Positions 33,306 to 43,399 of a DNA stretch of 49,884 bases are shown one piece after another. Below the pieces are notes generated by a model. The model was not told where the DNA came from. It saw only the letters and a program-made list of their open reading frames with translations, and did no database searches. Location of the stretch: assembly GCF_000006405.1 (NCBI RefSeq), contig NW_003211781.1, positions 141,215-191,098 of the forward strand, read 5' to 3'. Source of the stretch: Perkinsus marinus ATCC 50983 (taxonomy: Eukaryota; Perkinsozoa; Perkinsida; Perkinsidae). Both the position numbers and the translations under genes were made by a program. How positions within the stretch are numbered: position 1 is the stretch's first letter; each line of letters starts with the position of its first letter.

Positions 33306-35186
33306 TCAGATAAGGGGACCAGATGAGGAGGAGCCTGTGTTAAATGGATGCGGTGAACCATCGTATACTGTAGTGGTCCTCCTCCAGCCGTGCACTGGAT
33401 CATAAGTCTCTGTTGTTACCGTAGCAGAGGACGAGGTAGACCACGTATGGTTACGGGAAGTGTTCCAACCATAATCATCCTCATCATCATACCAAAGGCC
33501 ACCGTACTGAAGAGGAGGAGGATTGACCGAAGGCATTGGGGTGATACTAGCAGTACCTCATCACTATGTTGCCCACCACGACTATGTCCTCCGACTGTAC
33601 CCTCACCGTGGTTGATAAGGGACTGCCCCCAGGAGCCTCCCCCTAGGTTGATGCCTAGCTCCCTCTGTAGCTGCTTAGGGCTCTTCCTTTGCTTGTCGTT
33701 CTCGTACATACCATACATGAGAGCAGCAATGAGCCCAAAGTAACTACAACAAATCCTAAAACACTGTTAGCCGGGGTTAGCCGTACCCTGCTGATATACA
33801 GGCCTTCTGAGCATTAGTCATGTTATAGTAGTAGGGTGGCATATCGCCAGTACCGAAGAAGCGTTGATACCTGATGATAGAGTTGATATCGAGAGATAGA
33901 TGGATGAGTATGCTACGTTGTATAGGCACCACCAAGGAAAACGAGATACATGATCGGTGAGCAATATGGCGTAAAGTATATCATACTGCCGCATATACCC
34001 AGACCTATCATGGGAGTAGTGAGTAAGAAGACTCTGATTAAGAAGACTCTGATTAGGACACTGATTAGGACCTGCAGGTAGGAACCACTTGTTGAGGCTA
34101 CCAGCGACTCGACCACCATCTAGTTGGCCGATAGGTAGGAGATTGAACAGGTTTATCATATACCCGAAGTGGGATAGGGCGAAGGCTAGCTGTGAACCTA
34201 AAATGGTCTAGAGTAGGGTCAATGATATGGAGGGGAGCGCAGCAGCAGCACCTGTAGCAGCTCCATAGGCAGCAATAGGGAGAACACCGAGGGAGCCGAG
34301 GACAGGGCCTGCTAGAGCTATCAGCGCCTCTTGATATGCTGAGAAGGAGGCTTTCGAAGGGGCGACTAATAGCGTGGTAGATCACCATTAGAAGGGTGTT
34401 TACGCATCTCTACTGATGCCCCCATAAAAGGTATGAATACCATAGGCCCCGCAGGTACACCAAGGTTCCGCATCATCAATGCGTGACCAAGCTCGTGGAT
34501 GAATATCAAACCTACCATACCAGTGCCGAACCTGATATGGATATGATACCTAATGAAAGATGATGAATGCCCTACTGCCATCCAAATACAGCCCCATAGG
34601 CCAACGTGGATACACACATGCTAAGCAAGGGCCCAGCCTTAGAGAACTTGAGTACTGGTATAAGAATCTTCAGTCCTTTCAGCTTCATCACAGCATATCC
34701 TGCTGCAGATACACCTAGGACCTTAGACCACCAATGACCAGAGGGCTTCCCCCCGTTAGATGGCTGTATGTTGTTGTATTGGGAGGACGAACGATATAGT
34801 CTGACCAGCTGTTGCTGCTGCTGACGACCACTAGGATGACCCAGGAACCGGTCAACATCAACCTATAGGGAGTTGGATACTAATGATGATGATGATGCCT
34901 CACCTTCCGTAACAATGCAGTACTAGCTCCTAGATAGGGTGTTAGGGCGTTGGATCTTCCAGGTCCCATAGATGTACCTCGCTGATCATTCCATTTTGGA
35001 AGGTTGGCACCTATATTGGTACGACAAGGGTAGCATGGTAGCTGGGGACCTACCACGTCGAGTAGAGTACGGTCGGCGGATCAAACAGCGTGCTGCTGCT
35101 GCTGATGCGAACACTCGATGAGATATTACAGATGATCCAGTTCTACTAGTGGGGAGGACACATGATTGAAAAACAGGTAGTATCAT
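33306..35186 (-). CDS. M50 (site-2-protease-like) membrane zinc metalloprotease, probably mitochondrial
   Basis: This is an intramembrane or membrane-bound zinc protease of peptidase family M50. Exons 35186-35054, 35010-34904, 34862-34576, 34531-34386, 34350-34252 and 34197 onward join in frame, with about four more down to the TGA at 33306. Introns are mostly 35-67 nt. The N-terminus is rich in Arg/Ser/Ala with few acids and ends RRPYSTRRG, typical of a mitochondrial presequence. A helix (LLSMCVSTLAYGAVFGW) precedes the zinc site HELGH (in FIHELGHALMMRNLGVPAGP); the conserved FIPFMGA and the second motif NLFNLLPIGQLDGGR, whose Asp is the third ligand, follow. Further helices (IYFTPYCSPIMYLVFLGG; YFGLIAALMYG) and a Gly/Ser/His-rich tail of about 130 residues complete it. 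The motifs look like bacterial-type M50 proteins. It could cleave signal or membrane proteins; the substrate is unknown. Confidence 0.85.
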
Positions 35187-36235
35187 CCTAGCTACTAAGG
35201 CTGGGGCCTCGGCAGACCCATTCCTGCTACTACTAGCACAACACAAGCGTTATGTAATAGTAATACAGCACATCATAGTGCACCATGATGCCGTCATGAT
35301 GAGCGACTAGCACTAGAGATGGAACAAGTGACTTTGAGTAACACCACTGTGAATAGTGGCTTGCCTAGTCGTTTATGAGGGCACCCCAACCCCTCACCTC
35401 AAGAGGCCAGCAGCCTTCCACCCCCTGAAGGTCCATTAGTAACTGTAGAACATACATAGAACTGTGTTATGTACATAACTGTAGAGCAAACATGGGTACA
35501 ACACACTGTAGAAGATAGGATAGGCTTGATAGGAGTACTTATTGCACTATATCTTATACCTCCTTGACACTGTTCGATTATCAAGTCAAAACGTAGCCGA
35601 CGAATGGAATAAATGAACCCTCCAGAACCATGCGAGGTTATCTCGTGAGAATCCAGATAGGAAGTCGAGAAAGAGTAGTAGATTTGCCAATGTTCTGCTA
35701 CTACCTCCTCTCCTCTGCTAGGACGATACCAAGTGAGCAGGCCCGGGGTGCTATCGAGGAAACATAGCAGACTAGACGAGACCCGCCGCTACTTGAAGTA
35801 TGGTAGTACCGACGGTAGCATCCCCCACGTGCTTCTACAGCAGCAGCAGCAGCCCTTCACAGTTGCCGTTGGACACGAGGCTTGGACAATATCCCCTAGC
35901 TGATGACGTAGTGCTAAAGGGGGGTCATCAGGTTATAGTACATCTCAGATANNNNNNNNNNNNNNNNNNNNNNNNNNNNNNNNNNNNNNNNNNNNNNNNN
36001 NNNNNNNNNNNNNNNNNNNNNNNNNNNNNNNNNNNNNNNNNNNNNNNNNNNCATGACTGAACAACAGGGGTCTTTAGGAACGCAATGTGATGGTAAATTG
36101 TAGACAAAGGTACTCTACTGCGATGATATGATCATCTCTGGACAATCAGTTTCCAAACACTGATAGAAGACATTCGAGAATGGTGTCGGATATTACAGTG
36201 TGAGCTCCCGCTGCTGCATTTGAGAAAGAGATGTG
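35187..36235. other. spacer containing an assembly gap
   Basis: No gene is supported. Plus-strand frame 35800-35951 is Ser-rich and runs into the gap; a minus-strand frame at 35399-35584 lacks support. Any exon inside the unread bases is invisible. Confidence 0.4.
35952..36051. other. assembly gap of 100 N
   Basis: Exactly 100 N. A round number suggests a placeholder, so the true missing length is unknown. Confidence 0.99.
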
Positions 36236-37042
36236 CTAGGAGGGATCCACAAATGGAGAGGTCAGGGCTTGATCAGGAGCCAACACACCACAGATGCTAA
36301 TGGCACGATCTATCAATTCTAGGTATTGAACATCAGATGTGGTAGTAGTAGCATTGGAGTCTACAGATCTCACAGTGCCACCCCCCTCGGTAGCCGACAG
36401 AGGTGTGGATGTATCACTAACTGTGACTTCTTTGGTATTAGTGAGTGACCATGCTGTAGAGGACGGTTGAGGAGGAGGAGGAGGAGGAGGAGAGCTTAAG
36501 CCAAGTTCTCGTTGTAGGAGGACTATAGGGGCTTTCGGGTTAGCAGGCCTAGTGGGCATCCTCATACTCGTAGTGTGAAGAGGAAGAGGATGGCATCCAT
36601 TCCAATGGGGTATCTCCACACGTAGACCCTGAACAGAAGGCACTCCCGGTGGACCCCACCTGCGAGTAGGGCCTCCTACCAAGCCACCGTATTTGGTAGG
36701 CTCATCATTATGCTGCATCAGATTGATAATATCAATATCACCATTGGAATGGTTGAAGCGCAAGCTGAGCCTCCTAGTAGGATGAGGCCCAGAAGCCATG
36801 AGAGGGTAGTCCTGTTGCAGTGGGCTCGACGACGGGAATGGTCGCTGGACCGAAGCTGAGACTGATGACCAATGCTGCAGCATGGAGTAGTGATGTCCAT
36901 CTTGGAGCAAGTGATCAAGTATCCTCCTCTTCTGTAGATGTATCGATGTCAGCTTGGTCAAGTAGAGTTCACATATACTACAATACCATACCGCACCTTC
37001 TGCAAGCTCCTGCGATGGAGGTATACTAGGACTATCACCCAT
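36236..37042 (-). CDS. hypothetical protein with N-terminal zinc-finger-like motif
   Basis: An uninterrupted 268-aa frame from the ATG at 37042. Near residues 19-51 it has WYCSICELYLTK, then HLQKRR, DHLLQDGHH. This C-x2-C plus spaced His pattern resembles a U1/matrin-type zinc finger, which binds RNA or protein, but the spacing is not a perfect match. The rest is low-complexity: a Pro run (about 188-195), Ser/Thr tracts and a short C-terminal helix (YLELIDRAISICGVL). It is single-exon, unlike most neighbours. Function not recognised; a nucleic-acid-related role is only suggested. Confidence 0.5.
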   Translation of the reverse strand: MGDSPSIPPSQELAEGAVWYCSICELYLTKLTSIHLQKRRILDHLLQDGHHYSMLQHWSSVSASVQRPFPSSSPLQQDYPLMASGPHPTRRLSLRFNHSNGDIDIINLMQHNDEPTKYGGLVGGPTRRWGPPGVPSVQGLRVEIPHWNGCHPLPLHTTSMRMPTRPANPKAPIVLLQRELGLSSPPPPPPPQPSSTAWSLTNTKEVTVSDTSTPLSATEGGGTVRSVDSNATTTTSDVQYLELIDRAISICGVLAPDQALTSPFVDPS

Positions 37043-37438
37043 AAGAATAGCCTAGAGGAAAGGATGGTAAGATGCACTTGAAGCGACAACCTACCACTAG
37101 GGACATTGCGTGGACCCTCATCTTAGCCCTCCAATTTTGTTCTTGTTGTTGTTGTTGTTGGACAGCATCATGATATCCAGGTTCCCAACCCGCTGCCCTC
37201 TTCATTCTACTACTAATGAACTAGTCGGATAGGAAGTAGCGCACGATTGCCGAGGGTGAACACAATACAGCAGACGATGAAGCAAGAGTATTCCATCTCC
37301 AACTAGTGACGATTTACTACGAGTATTGTCAGGATGCTACATGAACGTAGTGGGATAATAGAGTAGCCCAGTACTGAGATAGGTGGGAATATGTTATTGA
37401 ATAATATAATGCTTTCATTAGGAGATCATCAATACCAG

Positions 37439-38556
37439 TCATACGCTTGTAGTAATGTCGGCCGCTGATGACGAACTGGGCATCGATGATGATGGTAGGG
37501 AGGTACCAGTTGCTGACTTATCAAATGTCTGAGAAGATGCCACCCTTACAACTGACCGCGTTACAAGTATTACTCTCACCTCCCGTGAATTAGTCGCTGG
37601 ACTAGTCTTTGGAATCTTCCTCACTGGTGAGGATACATGATCATGATGACCAGCTACCCCATGTGATGAAGGCCTCTTATTACCCACTTCAGTTGCCTGA
37701 TATTATCATCAGGCCCACCCGTGACCACGACCATACTACCTCTACATGTTCCTTTCCATCTATACTACCATTACCCCCTTCATCCACCCCTTGTTCATGA
37801 TGTTCTCCTTCCTCCATTGCTGCTGCAGTTGCAGTAGCCCTCTCCCTCATAGCATCAGCCACAGCTGCTACCCATCTCTGATATGCCCGTAGCTGCTCAT
37901 GGTATTGTAGCTCTGCTAATTGCCGTGCCTCTCTAGGAGTAAGGTTCCGTCTAATCTCAGATGCACTAGGCTTCTCTACAGGGATGTCCGAAAGAAAAGG
38001 TTGAGCCGAGGCAGGCAACAAGGTAGCTGAATACAGTGAGACGATATTATACGACACGAACAATATCAGTTCCCAGATAGTACTACCAGATAGGTTCGGA
38101 TCCAAGCCAAGAGCTTTTGCAGTATCATGCGCCTCATCAGCATCCTTTCTACTACTCCCCTGTTGCAATAGAGTAGCTGCCGCGCCACCCACAACTGGTC
38201 CTCCTGAATGCCATGATGAGCCAACTCAGATCGCCGTTACTACCTTCAATAGGTTGCTGCTCTTTAACGCTGGGTATTACAGCATTCTCGCTATCGGCAG
38301 TTGCAGGTCCATTAGCATCCTCCACTGGAGTAGTATCATCCTTGTCCATACCACTCCTCGGGGAACTCCCTACGCCTGCTGTTGTTGTTGCTGCTGCCGC
38401 AAGAGCAGCGGCCTTCCCGCGGGTCAAGATTCCCTCGGTTTGAGCGCCCATTGATGTAGCATTATCATCCTCCTTAGTAGTACTGTCACCAACCTTGGAT
38501 GGTGTTTGCTTATGAAGCAGCCGCCTCTCAATGATGAGGCTGCTGTTGTCGGACAT
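37439..38556 (-). CDS. hypothetical protein, four exons, 330 aa
   Basis: Exons 38556-38226, 38194-37740, 37696-37580 and 37528-37439 join in frame (331+455+117+90 = 993 nt). Introns are 31, 43 and 51 nt, all GT-AG. The start is the first ATG; the stop is TGA at 37439. The N-terminal 110 residues are Ala/Thr-rich and disordered. A hydrophobic segment (TIWELILFVSYNIVSLYSATLL) may be a membrane helix. After it comes a charged helical block (PREARQLAELQYHEQLRAYQRW), then a Gly/His/Ser-rich tail with a basic patch (RKIPK). No family is recognised. The 31-nt first intron is very short and could be a model error. Confidence 0.55.
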
Positions 38557-38802
38557 CTACGACGAGCAGTAGCCCTTTGAAAAAGTAGTACTACACAAGT
38601 ACAGCTCAATTTCATGTTGTCGTCAATACACACGGAGAATCACCAATCGTATCGGCTTGACTCAACTCGACAACAACTCATAACATTGAAACTCACAAGA
38701 ATAATCATGCTGAGAGCTCCTACCGCATGGAAGCAGCGAGCCTGTATGCATCAGACATGATGATATCATCATCAGAATAGAGGCCAAGCTTTAGAGTGGG
38801 AA
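38557..38802. other. short spacer
   Basis: Nothing recognised; between two minus-strand genes. Confidence 0.4.
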
Positions 38803-39797
38803 CTACACCCCCGTATCACTAGCATCTGAGGGTGGCTCCACTTTATCCTCCCTCTTGGTCTTCCGTAGGTGAAGGCTTGCGTTCATCCCAATACCAACCT
38901 TGCTAACAGCGGCAGAGTCCAACAATCTTGTATTCCGTACACAACTATACCTAGGGGCACAGAGTCGAGGGTAAGGGGGTATTACGTACACTACCTACCC
39001 AGCTACTCTCGATAGCAGCAGATCCCGCTATAAGCTATCCATGCCTCTAGCACTGTTATACGATTACCACTCACACCAGCATCGATAACGACCAGGATCA
39101 GTTGATGCAGCTGTAGCGGTAGCTGAGTGGTACTTCCCATTTAGGTGTAGTCCGTAAGAGCTCCTCAATCATGCTGTTATCTTCGAAACACTCCACAGTG
39201 AGTATCTTATCACAGAAGTGCTCCTTCATAACATCACGGCAGAGTAGAGGGTATACATACCCTACAGCATCGCCACACCGATCACATATGTCAAGTATTG
39301 ACCATCCCACAGCACTCCTAACTACACAGCAACAACCGGAGAGTACCACACTTGCCCTTGAGTAACTCGCTATAGTCCCTCCTTCAACAAATAAACACGT
39401 CCCGACAATACATAAGCTTCTCAGTAACGTTGCCGGGTCCTCTGTCGGGTGTCCATCCAAACAGCGCACCTTGTAAAAGTATCATGCCAAAATGATGAAG
39501 CCTACCGCAAGAGTACCTTCGCTCCGCTGTTCAGCCACTCCAATGTTGTGAAGCTCTTACTCCTATCAAACTGTTGGTTGTTGATAATGTTAGAAGGATT
39601 ATTAGAGTATCTCACCACCTTTACCTCGAAGGACTCAGTATACGGCCAGATAGTGAGTGGAGTACCTGAGAGTCTACGAACAGGTAATAGTAGCTACTAG
39701 CATTACTAATAACAGCGAGTGGCATCTTAGTAATCGTAGTGTTGATGTTCCTCCACATCATAGCATTTAGTGTATGGGGAATGGTATTCTTCAAGGA
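38803..39797 (-). CDS. hypothetical protein, multi-exon
   Basis: Not recognised. The frame-consistent parts start with an exon whose acceptor is near 39798 (SLKNTIPHTLNAMMWRNINT, ending LFVDSQ). A 41-nt intron leads to VKVVRYSNNPSNIINNQQFD and TLEWLNSGAKVLLR. After a 36-nt intron comes a long exon to about 39100 (CLDGHPTEDPATLLRSLC, then VGTCLFVEGGTIASYS). The last exon near 38920-38803 ends KREDKVEPPSDASDTGV. The 5' exon with the start codon was not found, and the join between the long exon and the last one is uncertain. The alternating hydrophobic strand pattern around LCIVGTCLFVEGGTIAS could be a longin-like fold; that is a guess. Confidence 0.45.
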
Positions 39798-40495
39798 CTG
39801 GTAATAATAATAACAACAATACTATCGTAGAATTGTATCATCGATATTTCTTAGCTTCATCAAAGCCCCCAAGCCGCCAGTACTGAGTGAGACTTTGCAG
39901 CATAAGAAGACCAAGTAGTCTACTTATTATCATCACTGCTTTTCTAGCTTCATTTGAACGCTGGTGTTACAGTAAAAGCTGGCTCCACCAGCATTCTACA
40001 GGTTCCTTGTATTTCAACTGTGAACGTGTTACCCTTTCGGGGCAGCGTTTGTGGCAGATGACCCTTCCGCTCGAGTCTGTAATCTGAGAATTTCCTTTCA
40101 TGCGACTTGATCGAACGAAGGCTCAGTTACAAAATAGCAAAGGAGCAAATAGCAAGAAAGTGCTAATTAGCTGGAATGTATATTCCCTGCGGCTTTTGCT
40201 GTTGTGCTAGTGTGTAAAAACGCTATGGCTGATATACAGAAGAGCAAAGTAGCAAAATGCACTTTACAAATACGCAAATTTGCCGTTTTGTATAACAGAA
40301 ACTGCTCGAATGAATATCGTTTGCTTGTTTATATTTCAGAAAATTGCTAGAATATATAAAAGTTGCCGCTATATGAAGTGCTACTATGTAACAAAGTTGA
40401 GCAATTTTGCTCAAAGAAGGGGCAAACCAATAAATTGCTCCTTCTACTATTGAGCAAATTGCTACTTTTCAGAGGAGCAATTTGCCGCTTTGCGA
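39798..40495. other. spacer, partly repetitive
   Basis: It probably holds the missing 5' exon of the minus-strand gene and, after 40120, AT-rich GCAAA-word repeats. Confidence 0.4.
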
Positions 40496-40545
40496 ATGAG
40501 CAACCCCGCAATGGAGCAAATTTTTTCTGTTCTACAATCGGAAGA
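40126..40545. repeat. GCAAA/TTGCT-rich repeat block, copy 1
   Basis: Dense in AGCAAAT, GCAAA and TTGCT words, with GTATATTCCCTGCGGC near 40178. The block at about 42259-42860 has the same word content and a related GTATATATTCCCGCAGGGC near 42366. The copies are diverged. It looks like an old interspersed repeat without coding capacity. Confidence 0.45.
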
Positions 40546-41465
40546 AGAAATTGAAATTTCGCACGCGATATTCGAACCTTGGTGGGTTGTTGGTGGTTGT
40601 GTTGAGCATTGCATTATAGTTTCGAAGTCTCTGAGTGGTGACTATTTTGCAAAGTTCTTTGGTTCTGTCGATATAGATAAGTATAGTTGCAGCACTGGGA
40701 GAATGATGGATGGACTATTGTAAGTAGTAGATCGTTACTAACGACTTACGTAGATTCGTAAAGGGCTCGTTGGGTTTTCATATTTTCTACATCATTGCAG
40801 TTCGCACATGGTCACAGAAGGGACCGGGATTGCCGGAAAGAGATTCCCGAGAAACTCAGGAAGCTCAAAGAGGGAACTCGAAAGTAGTGTCAGAAGTAGT
40901 GAAGGGGAAACACTGGTGGTATTGGGATTGTGGTTAAAACTTTTGCTATGCTCTGTATTATGTTTGCAAGTAGAGGATTTGTGTTTACATGGTAGTTCGT
41001 ATTGGGCGGAATTACTCGTACTGAGTGATCCGAGATCACTTATTTGGATCAACATGGATCACTCATCTGCAGTGCAGTGCTGTATTGCAGGCACCCCAGT
41101 GGTGCCCATGCGAGATGTTGTGGCTTTCATACTCGCATCCTGATCCCTACGTAGCCTATTGCATGCGAACCAATATGCTCTTCGGTAGTCTGAGCAAATA
41201 CTGGTCATTGCAGAAAGATGCCCCGCGCGAAAATCGAAATTATCGAGGAAAGAGGCAGGCTGGTTTAGCCCTCCGCATTTACCCGGCGCTGCACAAGTTC
41301 TTCCGAGGTACCAGATGTGAGGAGATAGTGCGAAAGAACTCGTCTAACAACAATGCTATTTTATTGGTGGAGGAGTATGAGAGCCACGCGGCAAAAGAAT
41401 TGCAGCAGAAGCGGTCGAAAGAGGACAAGGGAATCGAAGTAGTTTCTCCAATCACTAGAGACTAG
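40496..41465 (+). CDS. weak gene model, hypothetical protein
   Basis: Not recognised. The first exon, 40496-40722, starts ATG (MSNPAMEQIFSVLQSEEEIE) and ends at a GTAAGT donor. An 80-nt intron with a good TTGCAG acceptor at about 40800 leads to a basic exon (GKRFPRNSGSSKRELESS). A later open block (41140-41465) is charged and coding-like (VRKNSSNNNAILLVEEYESH) and ends TAG. The frame change between about 41040 and 41140 is unexplained, so this may be two genes, a broken gene or a wrong model. The first exon overlaps the GCAAA repeat block, which lowers confidence. Confidence 0.3.
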
Positions 41466-41598
41466 CGACCATGTACGCACTCGCAGTAAGGTAGGCATCT
41501 CAGTGGTGCTCAGCTGTTGTAGCTGCTACAAGTAGCTATCTCGGTGATTGGTAGAGTGAAGTTTGCACGTTCCTCAATATGCTCCTCATGCAGTCCCT

Positions 41599-41830
41599 AA
41601 AAGTAACTCTACGAAGGCACTCTAGTGGTGCCCGGGAGTGAATATTGTGTGCGGAGGGCTGTAGAATTCATATTTAGTAATTCTGTCCGTGTTGCGTTAC
41701 CCCTGTACAATTCTTCGACACCTCTGCACAGTCCATAATAATAGCTCCACGAAAGCACCCTGATGAGTGCCACTGCCCATGAGTGAACGTTTCTCGTGTA
41801 GAATGTCAAAGTTGCCCGTAATTCTTACGA
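41599..41830 (+). repeat. diverged tandem duplication, ~136 bp
   Basis: Near 41599 (AACTCTACGAAGGCAC..., then GTGCCCGGGAGTGAAT) and near 41735 (TAGCTCCACGAAAGCAC..., then GCCCATGAGTGAAC) the sequences align over most of a unit. A related GGTGCCCATG word occurs at 41097. Confidence 0.5.
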
Positions 41831-42258
41831 CGTACGGCATTACGTCGTAATGCCTACTTGAGGGTTTAACTTGTGGGTATTGTTGAGTCGTCAATACGTA
41901 CAATCGTATTAAACCATGAGACACAATTGATACGATGCAAAAAGAGAGAAGATACTCGAAGATGGGGACTCAATTTAACTGTTATCTCATCTGATTTAAT
42001 CGCGACATGCAAGAGCAATCATGTTTTCGGTATTCAGCATTGATCATAACTCGCGCTGTCTTCGGAGTGGATGATATATCTCACTAGAGTGCTATCACGC
42101 TTTCATCCGGTACTAAGTGACTCCCTTGAAGTGAGACACGAGGTGTGACACCTCTGATAGATACTTAGTAACTTACTAATAGTAAGTGGATAGGGCATGA
42201 ACATGCACCAGAATGGATATAAGACGCAATACCATAATCGAACGAGAAATGCTATCAT

Positions 42259-42860
42259 ATAACTATGTTTGCTCGACTGTATATTGCTCGTACGAATAAT
42301 GCAAAAGGGCAAGTTTGCTAATAACGCTAACAGAGACGCAGTTTGAGCGAGTGAGCAAAACGCTAGTATATATTCCCGCAGGGCGTAAGTTACAAGAGAG
42401 CAAATAGCCGAAACATAAAAGTAGCGCAGCGTTGTCACATACCGGCAACTGCCAATTTGTATATTTCATGCAGGAACATCACACAATAGCAAACCTTAAA
42501 AGGTGCCAGACTATATAATTACAACGCGAAACATATTAAACAGCAAATGAGCACAACTTGCCAGAATAACGAAAACGTGCGGGCGAAGCACACTTGGGCA
42601 AAAGTGCCAGCGTGTAAAACACTCCGGGGAAATATACAATGCAGCAAAAAAAGAGCAAGAAAGAGCGACTTGCTGGAAAACACTTTCGAATTTGTTACTT
42701 TCAACATTTGGTTGCTAAAACCTATACCAGAACTTGCTAGGGTGTAAATGTGGTTGCTACTTTGTAACTGAGAGAGCGGCACATACAAATGAGCAAAAAG
42801 GTGAGACTGTCAAGAATTATAGCATTTGGCAAATCCGCAACATTAGCAAAAAGTTGCGAT
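42259..42860. repeat. GCAAA/TTGCT-rich repeat block, copy 2
   Basis: Same word composition as 40126-40545 (GAGCAAA, GGGCAAG, TTGCTA). Open frames inside (for example 42547-42747) are biased by the repeat and are not called as genes. Confidence 0.45.
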
Positions 42861-43399
42861 TGCCGGATTGTATTACACCGTCGAACGGATACCATACTTG
42901 TGGCGGGTACTCAGATAATGACCTATATGATAAGCTGTCTGGTGAGCAGAAGTGGTAGAAGTCTGGCTAGTTCAGTTATCTTCGGGTCGTGGCAACTGCT
43001 TTGGGACTACACCTTACTACTCTACGGTCTATTATTCTTGTCACGATGTGCTTGTGTTATTTTCTCAGTAGTGGTTGCTACACTTAGTGATGCTCACAAT
43101 CTTGCTGCAATTTAATAGGCGTTCCAGTCATCCCGAAATTTATGTTTCCGAGCTCTGTTGACGGTTTCCTACAGGCATTCTTAGTACTGTCATCTACTAT
43201 ACCGCTTGTGACCACTGTTGCCTCCGCAAACTATTCAAGAGTGCATCGGCTCAACTATGCGAATTTTGTACGTTCAGAACATTTCACAGTACAAGTAATA
43301 GTGGGAGGGGCTCAGGGATGGAAAGCAGCTGATCACAAATCATCAAAATCAATCGATACCACTAATAGCACTCGGTATCCCGAACTCAAAGCGTGTTGA
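42861..43399 (+). other. spacer before the transposon cluster
   Basis: A plus-strand frame 43142-43399 begins with a signal-peptide-like stretch (AFLVLSSTIPLVTTVASA), but there is no further support for a gene. Otherwise nothing is recognised. Confidence 0.3.

Noticed and set aside
42547-42747. Lys-rich 66-codon frame
   Set aside because: It lies within the GCAAA-rich repeat block, whose word content creates such a frame.
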